From Sphingobacteriaceae bacterium GW460-11-11-14-LB5 (GTDB lineage: Bacteria; Bacteroidota; Bacteroidia; Sphingobacteriales; Sphingobacteriaceae): DNA of 64,000 nt. Under the pieces are notes generated by a model, which did not search any database, was not told the DNA's origin, and saw only the letters and a list, made by a program, of their open reading frames with translations. Below, piece after piece: positions 35,936 through 46,263 of this stretch. Positions within the stretch are counted from its first letter, which is position 1; each line of letters begins with the position of its first letter. A program made the translations under genes and the position numbers. The stretch is from NCBI GenBank assembly GCA_002151545.1, contig CP021237.1, forward strand, positions 2,542,001 to 2,606,000, given 5' to 3'.

Positions 35936-35971
35936 TTCAATTTTATTTCCTGGTATCAAACTGCTGCCTTA

Positions 35972-36976
35972 TTAAACCAATATTGCATCTGAAACTTCCT
36001 CTTCAGCCTTATTTTCCGATAATATCTTAACCGTTTTCAAAGTAGATTCTGCAATTTCTGTTAAGGCCTCTTGTGTAAAAAAAGCCTGATGTCCGGTGAG
36101 CAAAACATTCGGAAAACTGATTAATCGCTGAATATCATCATCTCCAATAATACTTCCGGAAAGATCTTTAAAAAAGAGCTGTTCTTCCTGCTCGTACACA
36201 TCGATTCCCAGTGCAGCAAGCTGCCCGGTTTTTAGGGCTTCAATTACCTCTCGCGTATTAATCAATCCACCCCTGCTTGTATTGATTAATGTCACCCCTT
36301 TTTTCATCGTCGATAAGCTATTCGATCCAATCAGGTAATGGTTCTCTGGTGTAAGCGGGCAATGCAGCGAAATCATATCCGCTTCTTTTATGACTTCATG
36401 AAACGGCAAATACTCTACGCCTGCACTTGCTAATGATGCATTCACAAAAGGATCAAAAGCCATTACGCGGCAACCAAAACCAAGCATAATTTTACAGAAA
36501 GCAGTGCCAATTTCCCCGGTACCAATCACCCCTACTGTTTTTCCAAAAAGATTAAAACCCATTAAACCCGAGAGTGAAAAATTCTGTTCACGTACACGAT
36601 TATAAGCCTTATGGGTTTTACGATTTAGGGTAAGCAACATGGCTACTGCATGTTCTGCAACGGCTTGTGGCGAATAAGCCGGAACACGGCAAACACGAAT
36701 GCCGTGTTGTTTGGCCGCATTCAAATCCACATTATTAAAGCCTGCACAACGCAAGGCAATAATTTTTACCCCCTTTTGTGCCAATGTAGCGATAACCTCA
36801 GCCGTAAGTTTATCGTTTACAAATACACAAACCACATCAGTACCAGCTTTTATCGCGTCGGCAATATGAGGTCCGAGATGGGTTTCCCAAAATTCCAGTT
36901 CAAAATCATAATGTTTGTTAGCACTTTCAAAAAATTCATGGTCGTAAGGCTTCGCAGAAAAAAATACAATCTTCAT
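35972..36976 (-). CDS. ldhA: D-lactate dehydrogenase-like 2-hydroxyacid dehydrogenase
   Basis: 334 residues. NAD-dependent D-isomer 2-hydroxyacid dehydrogenase fold: substrate-domain start (KIVFFSAKPYD), NAD-binding GTGEIG (152-157), and the catalytic trio Arg235 (NTSRGGL), a Glu at 262-264 (DVYEQEEQLFF) and His296 (LLTGHQAFFT). The segments FDPFVNASL and YEQEEQLFFKDLSG resemble the fermentative D-lactate dehydrogenase LdhA rather than glycerate dehydrogenases. It would reduce pyruvate to D-lactate. The gene is single. Confidence 0.9.
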   Translation of the reverse strand: MKIVFFSAKPYDHEFFESANKHYDFELEFWETHLGPHIADAIKAGTDVVCVFVNDKLTAEVIATLAQKGVKIIALRCAGFNNVDLNAAKQHGIRVCRVPAYSPQAVAEHAVAMLLTLNRKTHKAYNRVREQNFSLSGLMGFNLFGKTVGVIGTGEIGTAFCKIMLGFGCRVMAFDPFVNASLASAGVEYLPFHEVIKEADMISLHCPLTPENHYLIGSNSLSTMKKGVTLINTSRGGLINTREVIEALKTGQLAALGIDVYEQEEQLFFKDLSGSIIGDDDIQRLISFPNVLLTGHQAFFTQEALTEIAESTLKTVKILSENKAEEEVSDAILV

Positions 36977-37032
36977 ATGGTTAAAAATACGGATTAAATA
37001 TGGCTTTGATGTGCTGCTTTGACTTCTGATTG

Positions 37033-39792
37033 CTAATGTTCATGTCCAAAATCGAATAATAGTGTCCCTTTAAAAGTTTTACCATCAGCTTTGTTTTTCT
37101 GACTCTGAGGCCCTAATAATAAAGCTGACTGAAACTTAGTACCAATGGCACTTATCCCTTTTAAGAAGCCAATGCTCCCTTCGGGAAAGGCAGGTTCTAC
37201 ATTGTTATTGCTTAATGCCGCAGCTTCGCGGGCAGGCCTGAACATTTGCAGATAAGTATCTTGATCGGGTATATAAACGGTAAACGGGGCTTCCTTATTT
37301 TCTATAGTTACCCAGTTCACTTCTGCATGATAACCTTTAAACTCAGGATATCCCCAGGTTTCGCCGGTGATTGAATTATTATAATCCTTATGCCAAACCC
37401 CAAACTGCTGTCCTTTTAATCTGTTTTTCCAGGCCCGGTATGGGCCACGGCCAAGGTATTTCATCCCAGTAGTTTTATCCTCCGGATAATTAAAGGTAAT
37501 GCCCATAAAATCAGCCTCGCCCTGTTGGTTAAACTGGTATTCGAGTTTTGCCAGCTTTCCAGGCTCGAATGTCCACCTGGCATGCAAACCACCTGCACCC
37601 TGGTAGTCAGACTCGACGATATACTTTGCTCCTTCTGCCCTATGATTAAAATTTTTCAATTCGGTATTTACACCGGCTAACACCGGACCTTTTGACAAAG
37701 AAATAACCGTATTGCCTTTAAGCACTTTCTGCAGATACCCTGTTGACTTTTCAAAATAATAGGCAATATCATCCTGTTTAATCACAATCGATTGATCAGT
37801 TTCTTCAGCTTTTACGCCCGAATTGGATACAATCGTTTTTTGCTTATCTACAATTAAAGCCGCAGTATTTATCGGCCAGCTCCAGGTAAATATTTCCTTC
37901 TTATCGGCCCCATAAGCGGTTAGATATAAAGCATCGCTTTGTGCCCACGATTTTGGCAAAGCCAGATCGAGCAAACCTTTTTCTCCAGGTTTAAGCTTAG
38001 AAGTTGCCACCCCACTGGCCTTTACCATAGCCTTTGTTCCAGCATCATCAGCTAACGGAAAAGTAACTAATTTCCATTTAAAAGTGCATTGATCAAGATT
38101 GGTAAAACTGAAACGGTTCTCCATGGCAATTTTACCTTTAAAATCTTTGTCAATTTTTGGCAGATCCACAAAAACAGGAGACCAGATCTCTTTTATGGTG
38201 TAAAAACTGGCTTCCTTTTCGCGATGCGGCCCAACAATTCCATCAGGCGCATGGTTTCCATCACCATCATAAATACCGTTTTTATCTGTCCGGATTACAT
38301 TTTCATCCACCAAAGCCCAAATGAAACCACCAGCGCCATGTGGGTGAATGAGCATCTGATTCCAGAAATCGTCTAAAGCGGCACCGGCACCCCCATCGTA
38401 AAGGCCATGCATAAACTCTGTGGGAAAGAAAACTTCCTGGCCTGAATTAGCCGCCTTAACCATATAATTATAATCCGGATAATGTTTGGTATCGGTTCCG
38501 TTAAACTTCTCCCAGGGATGGATTACGGTACGTTTCTGCGGATCGTATAAGGCATAATCATTATCGAGGTCAGTATTAAATCCCCCCTCGTTGCCATTGG
38601 CCCAAAATATAATAGAAGGATGGTTTACATCCCTGATGACAAGTTCTTTTACCAGCCTGTGCCCAACGGTATTATCGTATTTTGCCTGCCAGCCTGTTAA
38701 CTCATTAATCACATATAAACCTAATGAATCGCAGACATCCAGAAATTCTGCATCTGGTGGATAATGCGACATGCGAACGGCATTCATGTTCATTTCTTTC
38801 ATTAACTTCACATCCATTAAATGTACCTCAGGACTTAATGTACGTCCGCTTTCAGGCCAAAAGCTGTGGCGGTTAACACCTTTTAAAATCATTTTCGCTC
38901 CATTAACATAAAAACCGTCGCCATTTCGCAGTTCAAGTGTCCGAAAACCGAACTTTTGTTTCACCTGATGAATAATCTGCTGTTTATTCCTGATCCGCAC
39001 CACTACCTGATACAGATTAGGGAATTCACTGCTCCATAATAAAGGTTTGGAGAAAGTAGAATTCAAGGTTTGTATACCCTTTTCTAAATTCACCTTCACA
39101 GCAAACGCTTTACCTAGGTTTTCACCATTTATTTTTTTTACCTGGGCTTCAAGAATATCGTCAGCAGCTAAGTTTTGGCCATAAACATCCAGCTGAAAAG
39201 TCCCGTCGGCTTTAGCATTTACCGCCACCCTTTCTATAAATTTATCCGGAACCGTTTCCAGGTAAACCGGGCGGAAGATGCCGCCAAAAACCCAAAAATC
39301 ACTTGTTCTTTCTGCTTTATTAATGGAAGTATTTGCCGACATCTTATCAACCGTTACTTCCAGTAAATTCTGCTCACCGGGTTTTACCAGCGAGGTAATG
39401 TCATATTTAAAACGATAAAATCCGCCCTGGTGCAAATCTCCGGCCAGTTTTCCGTTAATGCTTACCTTGGTATCGGTCATAGCGCCTTCAAAAACCAGGA
39501 ACACCTTTTTCCCAGTAATTTTACCCATCGGAAATTCATAACGATAGATGCCCTGTTCGTTGGCTTTAACTTTATCATGCCCGTAGTTGTAACTTCCAAA
39601 GCCCTGTAATTCCCAGTTAGAGGGCACGGGTATTTTAGTCCATATGCCGCTTTTACGACCGGCTGTACAATAAAAATCCCATTGTTTGGTATGATCTTTA
39701 TCCGTTCCGGAAAGATAGGTTTTAGTAGTTTCCTGCGAAAAAATCGAGTAAGAAACCAATAGTAACAATAGTGGTAGTAATCTTTTGATCAT
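37033..39792 (-). CDS. Glycoside hydrolase family 2 (beta-galactosidase-like)
   Basis: 919 residues from the ATG at 39792, chosen because it gives a signal peptide (MIKRLLPLLLLLVSYSIFSQ). Domains in order: sugar-binding jelly roll (about 30-185; WTKIPVPSNWELQGFG), immunoglobulin-like domain, TIM barrel (about 290-560; LKGVNRHSFWPESG, MNAVRMSHYPP) with the acid/base Glu402 (WANGNEGG) and nucleophile Glu459 (FFPTEFMHGL), and a C-terminal domain with beta-galactosidase small-chain features (YLGRGPYRAWKNRLKG). Secreted, probably periplasmic, releasing beta-linked sugars. Beta-galactosidase is the best guess. It is not adjacent to a SusC/SusD pair. Confidence 0.93.
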   Translation of the reverse strand: MIKRLLPLLLLLVSYSIFSQETTKTYLSGTDKDHTKQWDFYCTAGRKSGIWTKIPVPSNWELQGFGSYNYGHDKVKANEQGIYRYEFPMGKITGKKVFLVFEGAMTDTKVSINGKLAGDLHQGGFYRFKYDITSLVKPGEQNLLEVTVDKMSANTSINKAERTSDFWVFGGIFRPVYLETVPDKFIERVAVNAKADGTFQLDVYGQNLAADDILEAQVKKINGENLGKAFAVKVNLEKGIQTLNSTFSKPLLWSSEFPNLYQVVVRIRNKQQIIHQVKQKFGFRTLELRNGDGFYVNGAKMILKGVNRHSFWPESGRTLSPEVHLMDVKLMKEMNMNAVRMSHYPPDAEFLDVCDSLGLYVINELTGWQAKYDNTVGHRLVKELVIRDVNHPSIIFWANGNEGGFNTDLDNDYALYDPQKRTVIHPWEKFNGTDTKHYPDYNYMVKAANSGQEVFFPTEFMHGLYDGGAGAALDDFWNQMLIHPHGAGGFIWALVDENVIRTDKNGIYDGDGNHAPDGIVGPHREKEASFYTIKEIWSPVFVDLPKIDKDFKGKIAMENRFSFTNLDQCTFKWKLVTFPLADDAGTKAMVKASGVATSKLKPGEKGLLDLALPKSWAQSDALYLTAYGADKKEIFTWSWPINTAALIVDKQKTIVSNSGVKAEETDQSIVIKQDDIAYYFEKSTGYLQKVLKGNTVISLSKGPVLAGVNTELKNFNHRAEGAKYIVESDYQGAGGLHARWTFEPGKLAKLEYQFNQQGEADFMGITFNYPEDKTTGMKYLGRGPYRAWKNRLKGQQFGVWHKDYNNSITGETWGYPEFKGYHAEVNWVTIENKEAPFTVYIPDQDTYLQMFRPAREAAALSNNNVEPAFPEGSIGFLKGISAIGTKFQSALLLGPQSQKNKADGKTFKGTLLFDFGHEH

Positions 39793-39997
39793 GATATACT
39801 TGGTATTAGCCTTAAAACAACGCCAGTTTTGCACCTTTAAATAAAAATTTTTGGTTTTATTAAACCGAACTTTTACAAGATAATGGATTTTGTGCTTAGA
39901 TAAGATTGCCTAACCAGCATTTTACATCTTTCATCCTTCAGGACTTAAAAAACATTAAAAATTTTATAATTTTACGAAGAACCCTAACCGATCTACT

Positions 39998-40252
39998 ATG
40001 AAAGACAACAAGTTATCCGAACTTACCCTAACCGAATTAAACAAACAGAAAAAACAATTGAGTGGTATTTTAATTGGAAGTGCTATTGTCATGCTGTTTC
40101 TTATTGGTGCACTTTTATATCTGATTGTTAAAAAACAAAACTTTGTATTGCTTGCCATTATTCCGGGCCTTATGCTGGTTTGGTTACCCGTGGTAATTAA
40201 ATTAAGTCAGCTAAATACCGAAATAAAATTACGGAGTTCAGAGACAAATTAA
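39998..40252 (+). CDS. Small two-helix membrane protein, unknown
   Basis: 84 residues. A charged N-terminal helix (KLSELTLTELNKQKKQLSG), then two membrane segments (about 24-44 ILIGSAIVMLFLIGALLYLIV and 48-68 VLLAIIPGLMLVWLPVVI). No family recognised. It is 17 bases upstream of the small KOW-like gene and probably shares its transcript. Confidence 0.75.
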   Translation: MKDNKLSELTLTELNKQKKQLSGILIGSAIVMLFLIGALLYLIVKKQNFVLLAIIPGLMLVWLPVVIKLSQLNTEIKLRSSETN

Positions 40253-40269
40253 AGCCCGCAAAAAGCTAA

Positions 40270-40461
40270 ATGGAGACTACAAATTTAAAAGATGGCGACT
40301 ACTGCACGGTAGTTAAAGGAACGCATATCGGTAAATCTGGCAAGGTGAGCGATATAAATACCAGTAAAACAGGTCACATTACAATTACAGTAGAACAAGA
40401 CAACGCCATTAGGTTCAAAACCCTTGGCAGAAACGTGGTATTACAAGAGCACACAAAATAG
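40270..40461 (+). CDS. Small KOW-motif-like protein
   Basis: 63 residues. Residues 6-28 (KDGDYCTVVKGTHIGKSGKVSDI) match a KOW motif as in ribosomal proteins S4e and L24 or NusG, an RNA- or protein-binding turn. The second half (HITITVEQDNAIRFKTLGRNVVL) is a short beta barrel. A nucleic-acid-binding role is likely but the target is unknown. It sits 17 bases downstream of the small membrane protein gene. Confidence 0.75.
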   Translation: METTNLKDGDYCTVVKGTHIGKSGKVSDINTSKTGHITITVEQDNAIRFKTLGRNVVLQEHTK

Positions 40462-40701
40462 AATGCCCTGAAATTAAGCTGGAATCTTAATTTAAAATAC
40501 CATTCGTTCGTTTATTTTGGATAAAAACTCCATCTTTTATACGAATTACACCTTCATGATCATAAATCGATCATTTTGCCTGATAACCAGGCGAAAATCA
40601 CCACATTAACCGATAAAACAGCCAAAATTAGTAACATGTTGATTACGCTGAACAGTGTTAGCACGCTGCTCCGTACTTTTATGCCACACACAAATAAACT
40701 C

Positions 40702-43344
40702 ATGAGGGCTTTTACTAAATCGATTTGGCTACTCCTGCTCTTTGCAGGTATTTTCACAAACAGTAACGCACAAAATTATACCGTAAAGGGTATTGTGCTT
40801 GATACCGCAGGCTTACCACTTCCTGGTGCGGTAGTGAGGATTAAATTCGGTGCTGACAGCATAGGCACCTCTGCCAATCCTGATGGTACATTTGCATTAG
40901 ATAAAATTAAATCCAAACAGTTTACCTTATCAGCAGCTTTTATTGGCTTCGACACCTTTATTAAAAAGTATGTGATCGAAAAAGGCAATAGTTTAAATAT
41001 TACTGATATCAGGCTGAAGCCATCATCAAATACACTCGAGGGCGTAGTGATTTCAGGCGTCCCTCCTGTTAAAGTAACTGAAGATACCGTGAGTTTTAGT
41101 GCCAAGGCCTTTCCAGTTAGGGATGGCGATGCTGTTGATGAAGTACTGAAAAAATTACCCGGTATTAAGGTAGATAAGGATGGTAACGTAACCAGTCAGG
41201 GCTCGCCAGTAACCAAAATCCGTGTTAACGGTAAAGATTTCTTCGGAACAGATGTAGCCACAGCCATTAAAAATCTCCCGGCAGATATCATCAAAAACCT
41301 ACAGTTTATCGACGATTATGGCGATCAGGCCAAACTTACCGGCATTAAAACGGGTGAGCCGGAAAAGGTGCTGAACCTAACCATTGAAGAAGATAAAAAG
41401 AAGGGTTATTTCGCCAGGGCTTCTGCAGGCGTGGGTAACTCCGATCGCTACAATACCAATATCAGGGGGAATAGCATGAAAGGTGAACAGCAGATTTCAT
41501 TCGATGGAACTTCGGCCAATGCCAATATGCGTGGCGGAGGCGGCGATGGTATTACCACCAGAAATATTATCGGCCTAAACTATAAAAATGAGTTTAACAC
41601 CAAACTCTCTGCAGATGCGGGATATAATTTCAATAACAATAAAAACAACACCATTAGTTCTACCTATACACAAAGTGTGTTACAAGATGCAGGTCAAAAT
41701 CCGTTGAGCAGGCTTGAAGATGCCCGAAACAACAGTAAGAGCGACAACTATAGCCATTGGTTTGGTGGTAATTTGGAGTATAAAATAGATACGATGAATT
41801 ACCTAAAAATTTCTCCAAACTTTTCTTACAACACCAATAGTGGCAATAATACAGGGAGCTCGCTCATCACTCAGGATACCTTGTTTACGCGAAGAGAAAG
41901 TAACAACTTCAGTAATTCGAATAATTTAAATGCCCGTACCAATATCTTTTACAATCATAAATTCTCAAAAAAAGGCCGGAACCTTAGCTCCTGGGGGAAC
42001 ATCAATTACACCAATGGCGAAAATTATGGTAATGTATATAACAAGTATATTAACATTCATGCTAACGTAGCCGATTCGGTACTGCAAAACCAGCTGAACA
42101 ACCAGAATAGCCGGAATTTAGGACTTAATGTGGGTGCATCGTATATGGAGCCCCTTTGGAAGAAAACCTTTTTAGAAGTAAACTATAGCTGGAACCGATC
42201 ATCAACAAATAATTCGAGGGATGCTTATGATGTGGCTAATGGTAACCAGGTATTTAACCCGAACCTCAGCAATATTTATGATTATCAGTTCATCACCAAT
42301 AAAGTGGGACTGAATTACCGTTATATTGGTGAAAAACTAAACTATACAGTAGGCCTTAATGCACAGCCTGCATTGCTTCAGGGGCAGAATTTAAGTAATG
42401 ACATTCAAACCGTTAACCGAACTTTTAACCTCATCCCTTCTGGTCGGTTTTCGTATAAATTTTCTAACCAGGAATCGTTAGATGTTAATTATTGGGGAAG
42501 AAATAACCAACCTGGATTTTTACAATTGCAGCCTATATCCGACAATTCGAACCTGCAAAACGTTGTTACCGGAAACCCAAACCTGAAACCCGAATTTATC
42601 CACAGTGTCAATGCGCATTACAAGCAGGCCGATTGGAGTGCAGGAAAAGTAATAATGGCCAATTTCAAGTACGAACGCACTATCGACAGGATTGTAACCA
42701 CTAAACAGCGCGTACCTGGTACGGTTAATCAGCTGACCAGCTACACCAACACAGACGGATATTACACTTTACAGGGTGATTACGACATCAGCAAGCCACT
42801 TTCGCCTGAGCGAAAATTTACCATAGGCTATTCTGGTTCGGGCCAGCTGAACAATAACATTACTTTTACCGATGATAGCAGAATAGAAGCACGCAATATG
42901 GCCTGGCGCCAGGAACTCGAATTTAGGGTAGACCTGAAAGATATTGTCAACTTTGAAATAGAAACTTCGTATTCCCAAAACCTGACCAAATATTCGAATG
43001 ACACCTTTACCGACCGCCAGTCTAATCGCTTTGAGTGCGGCATAGAAGGTCGCAATTATTTCTTTAAAGATCTTACCCTGGGCTACGATTTCACCAAGCA
43101 AATTAACTCAGGTTTCGATAATGGTGCAGTGCGAAATCCAACATTGCTTCGTTTATCAATGGAATATAAGTTTATGAAGAATGATATGGCCGCTATACGT
43201 GTAGAAGGATTTGATCTTTTTGATCAAAACTCCGGCATATCAAGAGATGTTTTCGATAACGTAATTGTAGACAGGCAAGTTAACCGCTTAGGCAGATATT
43301 TTATGTTATCTCTTATTTATAGGGTACGTAAATTTGGTGGTTAA
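40702..43344 (+). CDS. TonB-receptor-like outer-membrane beta-barrel protein
   Basis: 880 residues from the ATG at 40702 (MRAFTKSIWLLLLFAGIFTNSNAQ), which gives a clean signal peptide; the frame is open further upstream. A carboxypeptidase-regulatory-like domain (YTVKGIVLDTAGLPLPGAVVRIK) is followed by a plug-like region (DAVDEVLKKLPGIKVDKDGNVTSQGSPVTKIRVNGKDFF) and a long asparagine-rich barrel ending YFMLSLIYRVRKFGG. This belongs to the outer-membrane beta-barrel (OMP_b-brl_3 type) proteins, which lack a SusD partner. Transport substrate unknown. Confidence 0.9.
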   Translation: MRAFTKSIWLLLLFAGIFTNSNAQNYTVKGIVLDTAGLPLPGAVVRIKFGADSIGTSANPDGTFALDKIKSKQFTLSAAFIGFDTFIKKYVIEKGNSLNITDIRLKPSSNTLEGVVISGVPPVKVTEDTVSFSAKAFPVRDGDAVDEVLKKLPGIKVDKDGNVTSQGSPVTKIRVNGKDFFGTDVATAIKNLPADIIKNLQFIDDYGDQAKLTGIKTGEPEKVLNLTIEEDKKKGYFARASAGVGNSDRYNTNIRGNSMKGEQQISFDGTSANANMRGGGGDGITTRNIIGLNYKNEFNTKLSADAGYNFNNNKNNTISSTYTQSVLQDAGQNPLSRLEDARNNSKSDNYSHWFGGNLEYKIDTMNYLKISPNFSYNTNSGNNTGSSLITQDTLFTRRESNNFSNSNNLNARTNIFYNHKFSKKGRNLSSWGNINYTNGENYGNVYNKYINIHANVADSVLQNQLNNQNSRNLGLNVGASYMEPLWKKTFLEVNYSWNRSSTNNSRDAYDVANGNQVFNPNLSNIYDYQFITNKVGLNYRYIGEKLNYTVGLNAQPALLQGQNLSNDIQTVNRTFNLIPSGRFSYKFSNQESLDVNYWGRNNQPGFLQLQPISDNSNLQNVVTGNPNLKPEFIHSVNAHYKQADWSAGKVIMANFKYERTIDRIVTTKQRVPGTVNQLTSYTNTDGYYTLQGDYDISKPLSPERKFTIGYSGSGQLNNNITFTDDSRIEARNMAWRQELEFRVDLKDIVNFEIETSYSQNLTKYSNDTFTDRQSNRFECGIEGRNYFFKDLTLGYDFTKQINSGFDNGAVRNPTLLRLSMEYKFMKNDMAAIRVEGFDLFDQNSGISRDVFDNVIVDRQVNRLGRYFMLSLIYRVRKFGG

Positions 43345-43374
43345 GATTAAAAATCAGCTGTGTTTATCTTCTTA

Positions 43375-43414
43375 AATCTGCGGGAAAACTAAGTATTAAG
43401 TGCTCCCGCAGATT
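43375..43414. terminator. Convergent inverted repeat after the barrel gene
   Basis: 11-bp perfect arms AATCTGCGGGA (43375-43385) and TCCCGCAGATT (43404-43414), then a third half-copy (AATCCCGCAGA) near 43419. No T-run, so it may be a palindromic repeat rather than an efficient terminator. The following 43440-43493 is a pyrimidine-rich CCAT-type simple tract. Confidence 0.45.
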
Positions 43415-43493
43415 ACGCTAATCCCGCAGACCCCATTACATCGTCCATTTCCCATCTTCCATCTTACATTCCCCATCTGCCATCCTTACATCC

Positions 43494-44618
43494 CTATCCC
43501 TTCTCTATTCCCGTTTTGGTAGCCACTGGCTTTTTCTTCCTAAAATTTGGAAAAGTCATTGGGCTTTTGGCTGGTCGTTCATCGCCTAATAACACACCCC
43601 ATTGTTTAAATGATTCTGTACGGTCAAAAATAATTTTGAGTACAGCCACAATGGGTAGCGCGAGGAACATCCCCGAAACACCTGCTATACTGCCACCAAT
43701 AAATACCCCAAGAATGGCAAATAAAGCATTTATTTTTACTTTAGAGCCTACAATGCGCGGCATCAAAATGTTATTATCTAAAAATTGAACAAATGCAATA
43801 ACTCCTAAAACGGTAATCACTGGCCACAATTCTTGCGATGAAGTAAGGGTTAACAGCACCCCAATTAAGTTACCAATTAAAGCGCCCACATAAGGAATCA
43901 GGTTTAATATGGCGAAGATCACCCCAATTAATAAAGCATGTTTGATACCAATTAACATTAATATCCCGCCCAGTAAAATGGTCATATAGGTGATCTGGAT
44001 CAATAATCCGATTAAGTAACTTTTAATGATCGATTCCGTTTCATAAATCGCTTCTTTCACTTTTGGGTGATCATCGGTTTTAAACCACATGAATATAAAA
44101 CGCAATAAAATGTCTTTATAAAAAAGCATCAGGTAAATATAGATGGGCAATAAACCGATAAATACAAAAATGCCACTTAACGTTACAGCGGCACCACCAG
44201 CTAGTGAGGTACCCATGTTCATCAGATCGTCGCTTTTAGTTTGTATAAAAGCTTTTTGCTGCTTATCGTCGTAATGCGTAATGCGACTGATCCAATCGCT
44301 CAATGAATTAATATGCTGTGTTACATTCGATTTTATCTGTGGAAAATCTTTAACCAAAATGCCAATCTGGTTCGAAAAAAACCAAACGATCAAGGCTACA
44401 AAGAGCGCGACCAATAAAATGGATAGAATAATGGCTAATGATTCGGGTATTCTTTTTCGTTTTAAAAAGCGATATACCGGTAACAACATAATGCTGATAA
44501 AAAAAGCCATCAACATGGGCATGATAATGTCTCTTCCGATTACCATAACGGCTACAATGGCCATCAGCCCCAATAATTCTATCGATCGTTTAACGGTCAG
44601 GGGTAAATTGTTCGTCAT
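43494..44618 (-). CDS. AI-2E family transporter (PerM-like)
   Basis: 374 residues. Seven or eight membrane segments in the order typical of the family: two at the N-terminus (15-60), one near 65-85, then a loop (QIKSNVTQHINSLSDWISRITHYD) and the C-terminal cluster (150-340) containing GVIFAILNLIPYVGALIGNLIGVLL and FVQFLDNNILMPRIVGSKVKINALFAILGVFIGGSI, the signature of AI-2E/PerM proteins. The C-terminal tail is basic. Family members export small molecules or ions; the substrate here is unknown. Confidence 0.93.
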   Translation of the reverse strand: MTNNLPLTVKRSIELLGLMAIVAVMVIGRDIIMPMLMAFFISIMLLPVYRFLKRKRIPESLAIILSILLVALFVALIVWFFSNQIGILVKDFPQIKSNVTQHINSLSDWISRITHYDDKQQKAFIQTKSDDLMNMGTSLAGGAAVTLSGIFVFIGLLPIYIYLMLFYKDILLRFIFMWFKTDDHPKVKEAIYETESIIKSYLIGLLIQITYMTILLGGILMLIGIKHALLIGVIFAILNLIPYVGALIGNLIGVLLTLTSSQELWPVITVLGVIAFVQFLDNNILMPRIVGSKVKINALFAILGVFIGGSIAGVSGMFLALPIVAVLKIIFDRTESFKQWGVLLGDERPAKSPMTFPNFRKKKPVATKTGIEKG

Positions 44619-44712
44619 AAAAGCTTATTCTGATTTGAGGTTTAAACACCATCGGAGTGAAAATGTTTTAAATAATTAGTTGTTGGTTTGGCGTGGTTGG
44701 TGCTGCGCGTTT

Positions 44713-44825
44713 GGCGGTGAGCGTTTGGCGTCAATTCATCGGTTCAAACAATTAACCGATTAAGCAGTTAGCGGTGGGCGGTGAGCGCTTGGCGTCAATT
44801 AACCGATTTCAACAATTAACCATTT
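44713..44825. repeat. Imperfect direct repeat of about 49 bp
   Basis: Two copies starting at 44713 and 44778 (65 bases apart) of GGCGGTGAGCG-TTGGCGTCAATT followed by ACAATTAACC. The remaining part of 44619-44904 holds no gene; the mnmE -7 element is at its end. Confidence 0.7.
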
Positions 44826-44879
44826 AACCCCAGCTTAAAAAAATTACTTCCCTTACACGATATACCCATAGATTAGCCT

Positions 44880-44887
44880 TATTTTTG
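44880..44887 (+). promoter_or_regulatory. -7 promoter element of mnmE
   Basis: TATTTTTG fits TAnnTTTG and ends 17 bases before the ATG at 44905. No clear TTTG at -33. Confidence 0.5.
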
Positions 44888-44904
44888 CAGCTTTAATACC
44901 GAAC

Positions 44905-46263
44905 ATGAACAATCAAGATACCATTATTGCTTTATCTACTCCTTCCGGTTCTGGCGCCATTGGCGTAATCCGTTTATCTGGTCCGGAGGCTATTTCATTG
45001 ACCAATGCAGTATTTGCAGGAAAAGATTTAGAAAAGCAGGCCTCGCATACTTTACATTTTGGTCTGGTTAAAGATGGCGATCATATTGTTGATGAGGTTG
45101 TTGCGGGTTTATTTGTTGCTCCTAAATCGTATACTAAAGAAAATGTGGTAGAAATTTCCTGCCATGGTTCTAATTATATTATCCAGCAGATTATTAACCT
45201 CTTGATTAGCAAAGGTGCACGTGCTGCCAAGCCTGGAGAATTTACCTTGCGTGCTTTTTTAAATGGTGCTTTCGACTTAAGTCAGGCGGAGGCTGTGGCC
45301 GATTTAATTGCTTCCAATTCGAAAGCTTCGCACGATGTGGCCATGCAACAGATGCGCGGTGGTTTTGCCAACGAATTAAAAGGCTTACGCGAGCAATTGA
45401 TCCATTTTGCATCAATGATTGAGCTCGAACTCGATTTTGCTGAAGAAGATGTAGAGTTTGCTAACCGCGAACAGCTAAAAAACCTGGTCAACAAAATTAA
45501 TTACGTTTTACAACGCCTCATCTCCTCTTTCGAAATGGGAAATGTGATTAAAAACGGTGTTCCAATTGTTATTGCAGGCAAACCTAATGTGGGTAAATCT
45601 ACCTTATTAAATGCCCTCCTGAATGAAGAACGGGCTATCGTTTCGGATATTGCCGGAACTACCCGCGATACCATTGAAGATGAACTGACCATTGGTGGCA
45701 TTGTTTTCCGTTTTATAGATACGGCCGGAATCCGTGATACAGCCGATATTATTGAAGCTTTAGGGGTAGAACGTACCTTAGAGAAAATGAAACAGGCTAA
45801 ACTGATCATTTATATGGCCGATGCTGCTCAAAGTATTTCAGAAATTGAAGAGCAGATTCGGGGTTTGAAGCAATTGGCTATCCCATATTTAATTTTAGTG
45901 AATAAAGCCGACCTCATGGCAGACGCACAGCGTAAGGCTTTCGAAGCTTTAGAAGTTGTTTTTATTTCTGCTAAAGAGAAACAAGGTATCGATGAATTAA
46001 AAACCACCTTACTGGAACAGGTTAACTTGCATCACATAAATACCAGCGAAACCCTAGTGACTAATATCCGCCATGTAGAAGCTTTAAAACAAACCGAACA
46101 TGCGTTGCAAAGGGTTTTGGCCAATGTAGATAATCCGGTAACCTCCGATTTCTTAGCCATGGATATTAAACAGGCGCTACATTATCTTGGTGAGATTACA
46201 GGTACAGTGACTACTGATGACTTGCTGGAGAATATATTTACGAAATTCTGTATCGGGAAGTAA
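44905..46263 (+). CDS. mnmE: tRNA modification GTPase MnmE
   Basis: 452 residues, the usual length. With MnmG it forms the carboxymethylaminomethyl group on U34 of certain tRNAs. N-terminal formyl-tetrahydrofolate-binding domain (1-120; TIIALSTPSGSGAIGVIRLSG), helical domain, inserted G domain with G1 GKPNVGKS (225-232), G2 GTTRDT (251-256), G3 DTAG (272-275), G4 NKAD and the K-loop region, and the conserved C-terminal CIGK (449-452) with the catalytic Cys. Nothing unusual except for the A+T-rich insertion that begins right after its stop. Confidence 0.98.
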   Translation: MNNQDTIIALSTPSGSGAIGVIRLSGPEAISLTNAVFAGKDLEKQASHTLHFGLVKDGDHIVDEVVAGLFVAPKSYTKENVVEISCHGSNYIIQQIINLLISKGARAAKPGEFTLRAFLNGAFDLSQAEAVADLIASNSKASHDVAMQQMRGGFANELKGLREQLIHFASMIELELDFAEEDVEFANREQLKNLVNKINYVLQRLISSFEMGNVIKNGVPIVIAGKPNVGKSTLLNALLNEERAIVSDIAGTTRDTIEDELTIGGIVFRFIDTAGIRDTADIIEALGVERTLEKMKQAKLIIYMADAAQSISEIEEQIRGLKQLAIPYLILVNKADLMADAQRKAFEALEVVFISAKEKQGIDELKTTLLEQVNLHHINTSETLVTNIRHVEALKQTEHALQRVLANVDNPVTSDFLAMDIKQALHYLGEITGTVTTDDLLENIFTKFCIGK